The translations under genes and the position numbers were made by a program. Positions 10,664 to 22,328 of a stretch of 64,000 nt of DNA are shown here, one piece after another. Positions within the stretch are counted from its first letter, which is position 1. Each line of letters starts with the position of its first letter. The DNA is taken from assembly GCA_032716605.1 (NCBI GenBank), contig CM064512.1:31115827-31179826 (forward strand), written 5' to 3'. Under the pieces are notes generated by a model. That model was given only the letters and a program-made list of their open reading frames with translations. It did no database searches and was not told the DNA's origin. This DNA comes from Paralithodes platypus (taxonomy: Eukaryota > Arthropoda > Malacostraca > Decapoda > Lithodidae).

Positions 10664-12513
10664 TGTTACGACCTGGCACTCGGGTACACAAGGGCTCTCA
10701 ATCAGGACTCGAGTACGGCTCGCTGCCACAACGGAAACACACGATCCCAACCCCTGAGTACTGCCAGCCGAACAAAAAACACCAATACCCTCCAGAGTTC
10801 AATCTGCTATAACGGGGTATACAAGAACTCGGTACTAGTGTTCAACAACAGACTAATAAAGAGACAGGAATTCTCTAGTCTGGTCAACAATCAAACAAAG
10901 AAGTAAGAAACAACAACACCAAAGAATAGTGTTGGCCGAAGCCGAAGTAATCCACCCTTGACTAAGAACTTAAGAAGTCCTCCACCCTCTACTTCGGATC
11001 GGCACTATTACGTTACGTTAATTAATAGTCCTTAAGCATCGAGCAAGGAATCTTCTGAAAAAGTTAGATGCTTCTCGGATGCTCGTAAGAAGTACGTATC
11101 GGATTTTGAACAGTAATTCAATAAGCAAACACACTGGCAATTAAATACTATTAAAGGTTTAAATTGGCATAAGAATAATTAAAAGAATATGCAATAGTAA
11201 ATGGCAAACATTAAAAAGAAGTACTCCGCAAATGCAACGGCAATAGCCTACTCGGATTGTGCTCGTGGGCCACTAATCACTAAAGTAGCCAAGCTTGCAA
11301 CACATGAAATCAATAGTGCATAAACAATATCATACATAAGGAAAGCTTCAATACTATTCTGTATCTACTAATCGAGTAAAGTCTAGCTGGGGTACTGTGG
11401 GCAAAAGGTAGCAGTGACTGAGCAAAAACGGCTCGTAGCCTAGCGAAGTCCTCACAACTGTTTAAAGTATTACGTTAAAACTAACAAGTGCACTTTGAGA
11501 AATCCAGATCCCTTGTATCTGGTTTTCTCCCGGCTCCTTGACAAAGTAAAAACAAACTGTTAATAAAATACAGGGTGGTTAGGCTCTTGCCCTCACGCAC
11601 TGTAAATTATTAACTCAACACAGTCAGCCGCCAAGACAACCTAGGCTTCACTGAACCGAAACGAGTATGCAGGTTTATCGCTTAACCACTGCATCAAACA
11701 ACAACTCGTAACACAGAAAAGCCTTACCCCAGTCTAGCATTACCTAGACTAGCAGAAAACAGGAATAATAATAATAACACACAGGGAAATGCATATACAA
11801 GTGCAACAAACATAAATCAATCCTATTGTAAGTTAACCCTTCCAAAAATAGGCTATCTAATAGGCAAGTATCTCTGAGAACTCAATCGATAATACGTTGG
11901 CTGACTAGCTCTGCACCAACGGGACCATGGAAGTTAAAAAGGGTAGGGTAAAGAGGAGATAAGAATGTAAGGTAGTAGAGAAAGTTCACATCAGTCAGAA
12001 GAATATATATAGTTAGCTAGGGAAATGAGAAGTCGCTCTGCCTAATGAGTTCTGATAAAAAAATGGCTAGACTTACCTTTTTATACTCGGCCCTCTAGTG
12101 AGCCCAACGTGAACTACTAAGGACCGCCCTCTGACAATCATTACGTAATTTCTCTCTCTCCTCTGGGATAGACAAAGGCTTTCCTAGCACTGAGGGGAGG
12201 GGGGGAGTGCTAGTGAGTTAGGCCCACCTCCCGCATGGCGCACCCACTGACCCCCAACTGTGGCTGCCGCTTCTCCCATCATTACAAATAAGTTTTACAC
12301 ACAATACTTATAACTAATGATATAAAATAGAACTCGTTGACTCAGATGAAAACAAAATACATATTCATATTACTTATAGTACAACGGCTCACATGAACTA
12401 AGTTAGGAAACTCTACATAGACTACAGCCAAAGTTCCTGCCCTGACGATCCTAGCGAGAGTGGGGCATGACTAGGCGTTCTGTACAGCATGCTCACACTG
12501 GACATGCGTCACA
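10664..12513 (-). repeat. 3' LTR of element A
   Basis: This 1850-bp LTR ends in TG...CA (TGTTACGACC to GCGTCACA on the plus strand). It matches 20467-22324 nearly base for base. Its minus-strand start TGTGACG and the internal CTCGCTAGGATCG are shared with element B's LTR. Confidence 0.92.
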
Positions 12514-12529
12514 CCTCCCCCAAGATTTT
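12514..12529 (-). promoter_or_regulatory. Polypurine tract of element A
   Basis: On the minus strand AAAATCTTGGGGGAGG directly abuts the 3' LTR. The same ATCTTGGGGGAGG precedes the 3' LTR of element C. It is the expected primer for plus-strand synthesis. Confidence 0.85.
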
Positions 12530-12803
12530 ACTTGCTCAACCCTGAGCTAAAATCTGACAAACACAGAACCCCATCAAGCCCCTCACACCCAGCGACCGCA
12601 TGCACTAAAACAAAGCTGAGTTTATCACCAAAACACATCTTATTATTAAAAAAAAAAAAATCACATTTTATAACTCCTGCCAACAACAGCAAAAAGACAC
12701 AATATCATGCTCCCAAAGCGAGCTTACAGCAGCTGAGCCATTTGATAGTTCGTGGACTACTCAAACTCTATAGGCTATGACAAACTTATACGATTATCTA
12801 TAT

Positions 12804-12874
12804 CAAAAGAAAGAGTTTTTATATGATTTTTTTATATTTTAATATGTTTTTCCCGGCTGCACTATAAGGGCAGC
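12804..12874 (-). promoter_or_regulatory. Conserved 3' noncoding block of element A
   Basis: The minus-strand core TAGTGCAGCCG, an A-rich spacer and ATAAAAACTCTTT recur between RNase H and the 3' LTR in B (about 29089-29163) and C (about 58385-58446). Conservation outside coding, across elements with diverged LTRs, suggests an RNA function such as export or packaging, which is inference. Confidence 0.5.
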
Positions 12875-12912
12875 CTATTTTACTCCACTCAAACCCACAC
12901 ACCTGTGATAGC

Positions 12913-14730
12913 CTACGACTGATCATCCACCCTTGATAAACAATCCGCGATCACATTGTCACATCCAGCAATATGACGGATGTCCAGGTTATACTCCTGC
13001 AACATCAAAGACCACCTGGTCAGTCTCATATTGCAATTGTGAAATTGATTCAGGAATCTCAAAGGGTGATGATCAGTGTAGATAACCACGACTGGGCCAT
13101 AGGCTGGAACATACACCTCGAAGTGCCTGAGCGACAGCACAATCGCCAGTAATTCCTTTTCTATTGTAGAATAGTTCTTTTGTGCAGCATTGAACTTCTT
13201 AGAAAAGAAACTTACTGGGTGTTCCACACCTTCATTGTCTGTCTGTAGTAAGACGGCACCAGCTCCTACACCACTAGCATCTGTTGCCAGCTGAAAAGGC
13301 CTGTTAAAGTCTGGGGCCCTGAGTATCGGGTGAGTACATAGCAAATGTTTCACCAAAGTGAAAGCCTTTTCACACTCAGGTGCCCACAAAAACTGTTTGT
13401 CTTTAGATAACAAATCTGTGAGAGGTGCCAACACCGTTGAGGAACCTTTTATGAAGCGTCTGTAGTAGCCTATCATACCCAAGAATCTCATAATCTGCTT
13501 CTTGGTTGTTGGGTGCGGAAATTTATTGATAGCCTGTACCTTGTTCTGAGGAGGGCACACCTGTCCCCTTCCCACTACAAACCCAAGGTACTGCACAGTG
13601 GCTTTTACGAAGTCACACTTTGCCAAATTTACTACCAGACCTGCTTCACTAAGTTTCCGGAACAAGGTCTCAAGGTGCTCACAATGGCTCTCAAAGTCGT
13701 CATCATAAATGATTACATCGTCCAAATATACGGTGCAATTTGGAATGTCCTTTACAATTTCATTCATCAGGTTCTGAAACGTTGCTGGTGCATTCTTAAG
13801 TCCGTAAGGCATAACATTACACCGGTAGGTACTCCCGTCCACAACAAAACCACATACCTCTTTAGCACGCTCGGACAAAGGTACTTGCCAGTAACCTTTT
13901 ACTAAATCTACTTTAGACAAAAAACGAGCATTACCAATTTTGTCAACACTATCATCAACCCGAGGAAGAGGATAGGGGTTAGTTGGGAGTCAAACCGTTT
14001 AACCTACAGAAATCAATACAAAAGCGTACCTTGCCATCTGGCTTAGGGTGCAGTGTTACGGGGGAAGTCCACTTAACTGTGCCTTTCTCTATCAACCCTC
14101 TACCGAGCATATACTCCAACTCATCCCTCAGAGCTGGTAGTTTTATGGGGGGCACACGGTACGGGATTGACTTAAAGGGTAGATGGTCCCCCACGTCAAC
14201 ATCATGCATAGCCTGAGTAGTGAGGCCTGGGTGTTCAGCAAATACAGTGGGGTATGAACCGAACAACTGGCGGATAGCATCAAACTGCGGCTCAGGCAAA
14301 TGAACTATAGCCTCGTCAGCCCTTAGGCTCGAGTTCCCCGCCCACTGATCCGCTGAAACGTTGATCCCAGCTATCCTCCTCTGAAGCTTGACTGTCCCCC
14401 TCTCCTTCTCCACCACGGCCGCAACAAGCCAACACAGGGACAGTGAGAGGATCAGAGGGGCGCCTCACATACTCTTTAATAAGGTTCACGTGACATAACT
14501 GGTTCTTTTTCCTCCTGTCTGGAGTGGCAACAAGGTAATCTAAGTCTGAAATTTTTTCTACAATTTTATAAGGTCCAGTGTACTTCGCAGAGAGGGGGTT
14601 ACCAACCAAAGGCAACAAAATTAATACCTCTTGTCCTACAGTGAACTTCCGGAGCCTCACTTTGCGATCATACCTGTCCTTCATCAAAGCTTGTGATTCT
14701 GTCAAATTTCTACCTGCCATCTCCAGACTC
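12913..14730 (-). pseudogene. Element A: integrase C-terminus, RT and RNase H
   Basis: The minus-strand reading begins with the integrase tail, including LSAKYTGPYKIVEKI (a GPY/F-type module). It continues through a linker into RT: RFCIDFCRLNG, then KGYWQVPLSERAKEVCGFVV, and the catalytic YLDDVIIY with two of the three active-site aspartates. RNase H follows (LATDASGVGAGAVLL, ELLAIVLSLRHFEVY, YTDHHPLRFL, HIAGCDNVIADCLSR) and ends with a stop at 12913-12915. A frameshift near 13970 separates 13979-14416 from 12913-13920, and another near 14400 separates the tail from RT. RT and RNase H lie downstream of integrase, opposite to standard Ty3/gypsy. The frameshifts make this copy inactive. Confidence 0.88.
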
Positions 14731-15325
14731 TTAACCCGGGAACTGCGGGGAGACTCTTAAGAGTTCCCCCGGCGGACTGCGGGGAGACTCTTATGAGTGA
14801 GTGAAAAAAAAAATCAACTTTTGACATCGGGGAAAAAAAAAAAAAAAAAATTTGGCCCCTGGGCCATCCTCTACCTCCCATCCTTCCCCACTTTCCTCCT
14901 CTCCTTCAGTTATCACCTATTTTCCCTGTTATTCCCTTATTCTGAGGTATATTTTCGTGCTAACATTAGCGAGTTGCAAGCAGGGTGTTGTCATCACTGA
15001 TGGCAAGCGAGTGCAAGAGAGAGAGAGAGTATCGATCGACTGTGTCTCAGTGGCCTTGGGGGAAATTGGCGGGAAAGTAGCTTGCCTCACCCATACATTA
15101 TACAACTCGCGGGCTATATCTCCGATTTTGACCATCCAAACGCTGTTTTCACTCGTTTTATTGTTGGTTCAGGTTAATACCTTTATAATCAACCCATAAT
15201 AGGCGCATATGGATAAGTATTAATGCTATTAATGGCACAATGAATATTTTAGTGACGGAAACGCCTCAAATACGTCAGCACAGGGGGACGTTTCCAATTA
15301 CCCCCATGCGCACTTCAGAGGTTAA
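14731..15325. mobile_element. TTAA-flanked MITE (family T2) inserted in element A integrase
   Basis: The insertion is 595 bp, with TTAA at 14731-14734 and 15322-15325. Integrase coding of element A stops at one edge and resumes at the other, so the single target TTAA was duplicated exactly. Inside the left end, ACTGCGGGGAGACTCTTA occurs twice (14742-14759 and 14776-14793). A near-complete second copy lies at 7227-8089. Confidence 0.88.
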
Positions 15326-16846
15326 GCATGCGCTCACGGCTTTCAAGCACATACTTTAATAATGGACAAGGCTGCACAGTCCCCTCCCAAATTTCTTTCA
15401 GCATGTTAAGGGGGCCCCTGACACGGTGTCCAAAAATCAGCTCGTTTGGACTAAATCCCAGGCTCTCACCAGGTACCTCCCGAGCAGCAAACAGCACATA
15501 AGGCAATCCAAGTCCCAATCCATACCGTTGTCAGCACAATAACACCTGAGCATGCTTTTAAGTGTAGCATGCCACCGCTCAAGCACCCCTCGACTCTCAG
15601 GGTGATACGCTGACGATACTACTGCTCGTATCCCATGCGGTTGCATTGTTTGCTTGAACATGTTGGAGGTGAAATTAGATCCCTGATCAGACTGAATCTC
15701 CTCCGGGTACCCGTACCTTGAGAAGTACCACAACAAGTTACTGACTACCGTCTTAGCCATTCCATTTTTCATAGGGTATGCATCGGGGTATCTAGTGGCA
15801 ACATCCATTATGGTTAACAAAAATTTATTTCCAGCCTTAGTGGGAGGGAGTGGACCAACCATGTCAACAATAATTTTACTAAAGGGTGGCCCAATCACAG
15901 GAATAGGGTGTAACGGAGCCTTAGGAATAACTTGGTTCGGTTTCCCGACACGTTGACAAATATCACATGAGTTTATCCATGACTGCACATGAGACTTCAT
16001 CCCCGGCCACCAAAACAATTTCCCCAAAGCCGCCACCGTTTTTCTCACCCCTAGATGTCCTGCCAGTGGTATGTCATGCGCCAACCTCAGTAGGCTATCC
16101 CTGCACTCCCGTGGCACCACCAACTGGTCCACTACTCCGGACCCCTTTTGCCAACTACGTTTAGGGTCTTGAAAACGCCTATAGAGGATGCCTTCTAAAC
16201 AAAAAAAATCTCCTGGCTGTGCATCGCCGTCCTCGTCGAGCTCTACAGCTCCATTAGCACACGTTTGGAGCTCAGGGTCCTCTAGTTGCAACCGACGTAT
16301 ATCTGAGGGTGCCAAGCGATCTAACTGCTCCCGGAGCAATGCATGACCTTCCCCGATACTGGGCTGCTCCCTCTGTCTCTCTCGATGTACATAACGTTGC
16401 TGTCGTGGAGACTCGTCATGCCCAGCCTCGTCACTCTCGATGACAGGCCCAGGGGCTACTCCAGAATTAAGTAATGGTGCTAATACTGAATCACCCAGGA
16501 GAGCTGCCGAGTCAATACTCTTAAAACCAACTCCAGCTTTAGCCTCCTCCTGTTGATCGTTCCTCCGCTGGTCTGAAGACGGAGGACTAGGCTGTGACAC
16601 TTTAGCTGCCCGAGCTCGGGTGACAACACATGCCATGGGTTGTGTCTGGCACCGCTCGACCCACTCTTGCTCTTCCCCACTCACGTCGGCCGGCCTCTCG
16701 GCAACGACTAAGGGTAGAACCTCAGAAGCGGGCATTGCAAAGTCGCTGCCGAGAAGAAGGTCGACGCCCTCCACTGGCAGTTTCTCCACAATCCCGACAT
16801 CCAATTCACGTGCCACACCATCCACCTCCAACTCCAACCGCACCAG
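15326..16846 (-). pseudogene. Element A: protease C-terminal part and integrase
   Basis: The frame (15437-16843 with its continuation to 15326) starts in the protease domain with GVDLLLGSDFAMPASE. A variable acidic linker follows, then integrase. The zinc-binding HHCC module is visible (LAHDIPLAGHLGVRKT and SCDICQR). The catalytic core has DMVGPLPPT, then SDQGSNFTSN and SAYHPESRGVLERWH, so all three D, D, E positions are present. A frameshift near 15480 breaks the end of the core. The N-terminal protease half with the DTG motif lies beyond the LINE insertion at 18492 and higher. Confidence 0.87.
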
Positions 16847-18481
16847 TGATGCCAGATGGTGAAATTCGGAACCAGATTTGGTAAATCTGGTGAAATTTCA
16901 GAGCTCCTGGTGAAAAAAATATTGATCGTGGAACCAGACAATATCTGGTGAAATCTGGTGAATTTCAGTGTTTTGGGGGGAATTTGGGAAAAACCAAAAA
17001 ATTGTAAGTTTGAACTTGCCGCCTACTGATCACCCTGCCCTCTGGTGGAGGAAGATCAGAAGTTCAGAACACACATATTTACGAAATTTCTAAACATGCT
17101 GCTTTCAGGGAGTGCCTATAGGACTAATCATCTGCCAGCATTCCTGACTACCATCTTCATGCACAGCAGCATATTATTTTAGAGGTTTGTAAACTTGTTT
17201 ATATTAGGCTATTTAGATGAAAACAAATAGGCCTATGAGTTATAGGCCTAGGCTAGTCTAGAGTGACTAGGCCTAGAGTCCTATGCCTACCCCAATATGA
17301 AATTTGTTGGAGTAGGCCTATAGGCTACCCTATGGTAGCAGTGTACGGAGTGTAGCCTAGCATTAACTAGTGACTATGAAGAAAATAATAATAGTCTACA
17401 GACTACAGGCTAATGTACTTAGGCCTATGTTTTGAACAATAGGCTAGGCCTAGTTTTGAGAAATTTTAGTAGGCCTAGGCCTAACAAGTGTTGAGCATAT
17501 TATGCTAATCTGTTACCTTAGTTTCGTTTAAGCCTAGCGTAGTAAACCAAATTAACCTACTGTGTGCAGATTCGGTTAAACTCTTGGCCATTTTTCTTGG
17601 TATAGCCTAGGCCTACACTTACTTACACTTAGTTACACTTAGTTGTATTCCGTCCGTTAGTGACACAGTTGAGCTGGGGCTCCACTGCGACCAGGCAGCT
17701 CCCTTTCTTCCACTCTCCATTCCAGAAGTCGGTTGGAGTTGGTGCTGGGGTATCATGGTGTTGGTGGCCGGTCCGGTATTTTGGCCAGCCACATGTCCAA
17801 GTGTTTCTTGAAGGTGTCTGGAGACACCCCGGTCATGTTCCTGAGAGGGGCTGGTATACAGTTGAACAGTCTGGTTCCATTGTATGTAAAGCTGTGATGG
17901 ATCAGGGATTTGATTTTTTGTGTTGATCCCAGCGTCGTCCTCACATAGCACAGCCTCCCTCACCTTTGGTGCTGAGTCTCTTGGATGTTAGGATTTGGTA
18001 CCTTTTTTTCCAAAATCTTCCAGACGTAGATGATGATGTATCTCTCCCTACATCTTTGAAGTGAGTACAGCTGCAGCTCCTTAAGTCTCTCCCAGTAGTT
18101 AAAGTGTTGAAACCCATGGATTTTACTGGTGAATGTCCTCTGGGTGGCTTCAATTTCTGTTATTTCTCCTACTTTTGGGGGAGACCAGAGCTGGGAGCAG
18201 TACTCCAGTCGTGGTAGGACCAGTGACTTCCAGTGTTAGCATACACCTCTCATTTCTTGTGTGGAAGGTTCTCAGGATCCAGCCTGCTATTTGTTTTGCT
18301 GTTGTTGTGGCTTTGGTAATATGCTGGGAAAAAGTGGCGTCACTGCTCATATTTACTCCAAAGTCCTTCACTGTGTCCTTGGCGGTAATTTCTTGCTGTC
18401 CACTTTTGTAGTTGGGTGTCGTTTTGTAGTGCTCTCTTGTTCCCGTACCTTAGAAACTCGGTCATACCCGCTGGTGCGGTT
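16847..18481 (-). mobile_element. 5'-truncated non-LTR retrotransposon inserted in element A protease
   Basis: A 10-bp TSD, ACCGCACCAG (16837-16846 and 18482-18491), flanks an insertion of about 1.6 kb. Between 17619 and 18450, minus-strand frames read as the C-terminal part of a jockey/CR1-type RT in several broken frames: VKDFGVNMSSDATFSQHI-like, KIKSLIHHSFTYNGTRLFNC, and PLRNMTGVSPDTFKKHLDMW. The 3' part (16847-17600) is noncoding, with repeated TCTGGTGAAAT words at its very end that may be the tail repeat. The 5' junction is a 53-bp palindrome (see the separate entry). Confidence 0.75.
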
Positions 18482-18507
18482 ACCGCACCAGCGGGTATGA
18501 CCGAGTT
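18455..18507. repeat. 53-bp palindrome at a LINE 5' junction
   Basis: Arms of 26 bases (18455-18480 and 18482-18507) are perfect inverted copies around a single T at 18481. The right arm is element A gag-protease coding. The left arm lies inside the insertion and is an inverted copy of that flank. Confidence 0.9.
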
Positions 18508-20265
18508 GCATTAATACCCTGCACCACTACCACCCGAGCCGCGTTTATAGGGTAGCCAGTCATGTTTTTCATCAGAGTCTGGGAAGCACCTGTATCACGC
18601 AAGACCTCTACTCCATGCTTGCGCCCCGCCCACATCACGCAACCCCGCCCTCTATGGTCGCAAAAAACATCCTGAGCAGGGTTCGAGCCTCCCAGGTGCT
18701 TCTGCATTGGCTGTGCCTCAGCCTCTGACGAACTGCCCCGGGCAAACTCCGATGACTTCGGAGACACACCAATGTTGCAGGCCAAAGACACAGCTGCTGT
18801 AGGTGGTTTGCTAGGACAGACTCTTGCAAAGTGCCCCTTTTTATGACATTGATAACACTCCAACTCCCCTTTGGGCTTCCCTTGGTACTGGGAAGGGCCC
18901 GGCCCCTTCTTAAATGGGACGGTGCTAGTCTTGTGGTCAGTCTTGGTATCATGGCTCTTGTACTTGTTTGCATAAGGTATATCACTAACTCGGGGGGGTG
19001 GGGCGTCACGCCCCTTGTTACCTGCCTCACTACGCTGGGCAGACCCGCACCCACGAATTAGTGATAGCCGGAGGTCAGCCATCTCAGCTGCCTCCTGTAG
19101 AGTTTTTGGGTTCTTTTCTTTAATAGTTAAAGTCATTTCTGCACCAGTACACTTATAAAACTGCTCGAGCAGAAACAGCTCAGTCAACTGTTCGGCCGTC
19201 TCAGCTTTCTCAGAACGTGTCCAGTTTTTAAGTGCATCTTTTAAGTCCCGGGCATGTTCAAGAAAGGTCGCCTCCCTAGTCTTTGTAACACCCCGAAACT
19301 TCAATCGATATGTTTCCGGTTGCAACTCGTATGCCCGTAGGACAGCTCTCTTCAATTCTGGGTAGTCAATGCAAGACTCTAAAGGCAGTGCATCATATGC
19401 CCTCAGACCCTTACCCGTAAGTCTTGAGGAGACTAGAGCTGCCCACTTCTCTTCAGGCCAATTATGCTCCCTACACTTCTTCTCAAAACGATTAAAAAAT
19501 TCTGACTTCAGTTTCACTAAATACCGGCACCAATTTGACTAATTGGGCCAAGGACTGTTCTCTTACTTGGCCCTCACGGCCCATCCGAGTCCCTGTCGAC
19601 TCTGCACGAGTCTTATCTAAATCTAATTTAGCACAATATTTGTCGGAGTCGTACCTAAGCTCAGCCTCATGCCTCCTGGTCTCATCCTCTTGCCTCCTAA
19701 CCTCAATCTCATGCCTCCTAGTCTCATTCTCCTGCTTCCTAGCCTCAATCTCCTGCTTCCTAGCCTCAATCTTAGCAAGCTTAAGTCTAAATACCATATC
19801 TGGAGACAGGCAGGAAGAGGGAGCTGCCACTACTGAAGGAGGGGGGGCAAAAACTGGGGAACCACCATGTGCACCACCCGAGGGCACTCCAATCTGCCAA
19901 TTCTCATCCCTCTGTGTGAGAGTGCTAACCTCCGGTAACTGAGTGGACGGCACTGTGGGAGTCGAGTGAGATGGGATCTGGGGAGGAACCCCCCCAAACG
20001 CCCTCCCCTCCGAACCCCCATGTCGCCCACGCAACACCCAGGAAATCAGCTCCCCCTTGGACATCCCTACTACATTGGAAATGCCCAAAACCTTGGCTAT
20101 CAGGTGCAAGCCACAAACATCCACCCCAGTCAGCCTCTCCTCCGTCACGTGGTACCGCTTACTCACAAAAACTCTAGCATCCTCCTCACTGGTTACTAAC
20201 GGCACACCTTCAAATGGCATCTCTCGCTCATCGTCAGTCCTAATGCACGACATACTGAAGTCCAC
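18492..20265 (-). pseudogene. Element A: Gag and N-terminal protease
   Basis: The Gag start ATG is near 20252-20265. The first frame (19492-20265) ends in a coiled coil made of heptad-like repeats (ARKQEIEARKQENETRRHEI and similar, about residues 170-215). A frameshift near 19500 moves to the second frame (18492-19517), which has the capsid-like FNRFEKKCREHNWPEEKWAAL and the CCHC knuckle CYQCHKKGHFARVC (C-X2-C-X4-H-X4-C). The aspartic protease site is RDTGASQTL. The frame ends where the LINE is inserted. The product would form the particle and process polyproteins, but the frameshift disables this copy. Confidence 0.87.
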
Positions 20266-20452
20266 AACAAAATTCTCGAGACAAAAGTGTTAAACTTCCT
20301 ATGCAAGCACTAATTACTAAATTAACTGGAGTCTCTTAAATGCTTTACTAATTGCCATACACAACAAAATAATCTTCAATATGCACGCTAAAATACAAAC
20401 AAACAAATGTTGTACAACTCTGCAAAAATTTATACTGTTCACAAAATCCTAA

Positions 20453-20464
20453 GCAAGGTCTCCA
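20453..20464 (-). promoter_or_regulatory. Primer-binding site of element A
   Basis: On the minus strand TGGAGACCTTGC starts two bases inside the 5' LTR. B and C have TGGCGACCTTACC and TGGCGACCTTGCC at the same place. TGG at the start complements a tRNA CCA end. TGGCGACC resembles arginine-tRNA PBSs from memory, but I cannot assign the tRNA firmly. Confidence 0.7.
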
Positions 20465-20466
20465 TT

Positions 20467-22324
20467 TGTTACGACCTGGCACTCGGGTACACAAGGGCTC
20501 TCAATCAGGACTAGAGTACGGCTCGCTGCCACAACGGAAACACACGATCCCAACCCCTGAGTACTGCCAGCCGAACAAAAAACACCAATACCCTCCAGAG
20601 TTCAATCTGCTATAACGGGGTATACAAGAACTCGGTACTAGTGTTCAACAACAGACTAATAAAGAGACAGGAATTCTCTAGTCTGGTCAACAATCAAACA
20701 AAGAAGTAAGAAACAACAACACCAAAGAATAGTGTTGGCCGAAGCCGAAGTAATCCACCCTTGACTAAGAACTTAAGAAGTCCTCCACCCTCTACTTCGG
20801 ATCGGCACTATTACGTTACGTTAATTAATAGTCCTTAAGCATCGAGCAAGGAATCTTCTGAAAAAGTTAGATGCTTCTCGGATGCTCGTAAGAAGTACGT
20901 ATCGGATTTTGAACAGTAATTCAATAAGCAAACACACTGTCAATTAAATACTATTAAAGGTTTAAATTGGCATAAGAATAATTAAAAGAATATGCAATAG
21001 TAAATGGCAAACATTAAAAAGAAGTACTCCGCAAATGCAACGGCAATAGCCTACTCGGATTGTGCTCGTGGGCCACTAATCACTAAAGTAGCCAAGCTTG
21101 CAACACATGAAATCAATAGTGCATAAACAATATCATACATAAGGAAAGCTTCAATACTATTCTGTATCTACTAATCGAGTAAAGTCTAGCTGGGGTACTG
21201 TGGGCAAAAGGTAGCAGTGACTGAGCAAAAACGGCTCGTAGCCTAGCGAAGTCCTCACAACTGTTTAAAGTATTACGTTAAAACTAACAAGTGCACTTTG
21301 AGAAATCCAGATCCCTTGTATCTGGTTTTCTCCCGGCTCCTTGACAAAGTAAAAACAAACTGTTAATACAATACAGGGTGGTTAGGCTCTTGCCCTCACG
21401 CACTGTAAATTATTAACTCAACACAGTCAGCCGCGAAGACAACCTAGGCTTCACTGAACCGAAACGAGTATGCAGGTGTATCGCTTAACCACTGCATCAA
21501 ACAACAACTCGTAACACAGAAAAGCCTTACCCCAGTCTAGCATTACCTAGACTAGCAGAAAACAGGAATAATAATAATAACACACAGGGAAATGCATATA
21601 CAAGTGCAACAAACTAAATCAATCCTATTCTAAGTTAACCCTTCCAAAAATAGGCTATCTAATAGGCAAGTATCTCTGAGAACTCAAGCGATAATACGTT
21701 GGCTGACTAGCTCTGCACCAACGGGACCATGGAAGTTAAAAAGGGTAGGGAAAAGAGGAGATAAGAATGTAAGGTAGTAGAGAAAGTTCACATCAGTCAG
21801 AAGAATATATATAGTTAGCAAGGGAAATGAGAAGTCGCTCTGCCTAATGAGTTCTGATCAAAAAATGGCTAGACTTCCCTTTTTATACTCGGCCCTCTAG
21901 TGAGCCCAACGTGAACTACTAAGGACCGCCCACTGACAATCATTACGTAATTTCTCTCTCTCCTCTGGGATAGACAAAGGCTTTCCTAGCACTGAGGGGA
22001 GGGGGGAGGGGGGGGGAGTGCTAGTGAGTTAGGCCCACCTCCCGCATGGCGCACCCACTGACCCCCAACTGTGGCTGCCGCTTCTCCCATCATTACAAAT
22101 CAGTTTTACACACAATACTTATAACTAATGATATAAAATAGAACTCGTTGACTCAGATGAAAACAAAATACATATTCATATTACTTATAGTACAACGGCT
22201 CACATGAACTAAGTTAGGAAACTCTACATAGACTACAGCCAAAGTTCCTGCCCTGACGATCCTAGCGAGAGTGGGGCATGACTAGGCGTTCTGTACAGCA
22301 TGCTCACACTGGACATGCGTCACA
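20467..22324 (-). repeat. 5' LTR of element A
   Basis: 1858-bp partner of 10664-12513. Length differences come mainly from a G-run near 21998-22015. Confidence 0.92.
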
Positions 22325-22328
22325 ATAG

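Larger units (their letters stand above)
10664..22324 (-). mobile_element. LTR retrotransposon A (Ty3/gypsy-type RT, integrase before RT)
   Basis: The element is bounded by LTRs at 10664-12513 and 20467-22324 and by a perfect 4-bp TSD, ATAG (10660-10663 and 22325-22328). On the minus strand the order is 5' LTR, PBS, gag with CCHC knuckle, protease, integrase with GPY/F-type tail, RT, RNase H, PPT, 3' LTR. Two later insertions (14731-15325 and 16847-18481) inflate it to 11.7 kb; without them it is about 9.4 kb, the same as element C. The two LTRs differ at roughly 15-20 positions by eye, about 1%, so insertion is recent, yet coding carries frameshifts at about 19500 and 13970. The IN-RT order is that of the Gmr1 group. 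There is no envelope frame between RNase H and the 3' LTR. Confidence 0.9.

Noticed and set aside
13513..13905. 130-codon plus-strand open frame
   Set aside because: It is the exact antisense of the RT coding of element A and has no independent similarity or start context.
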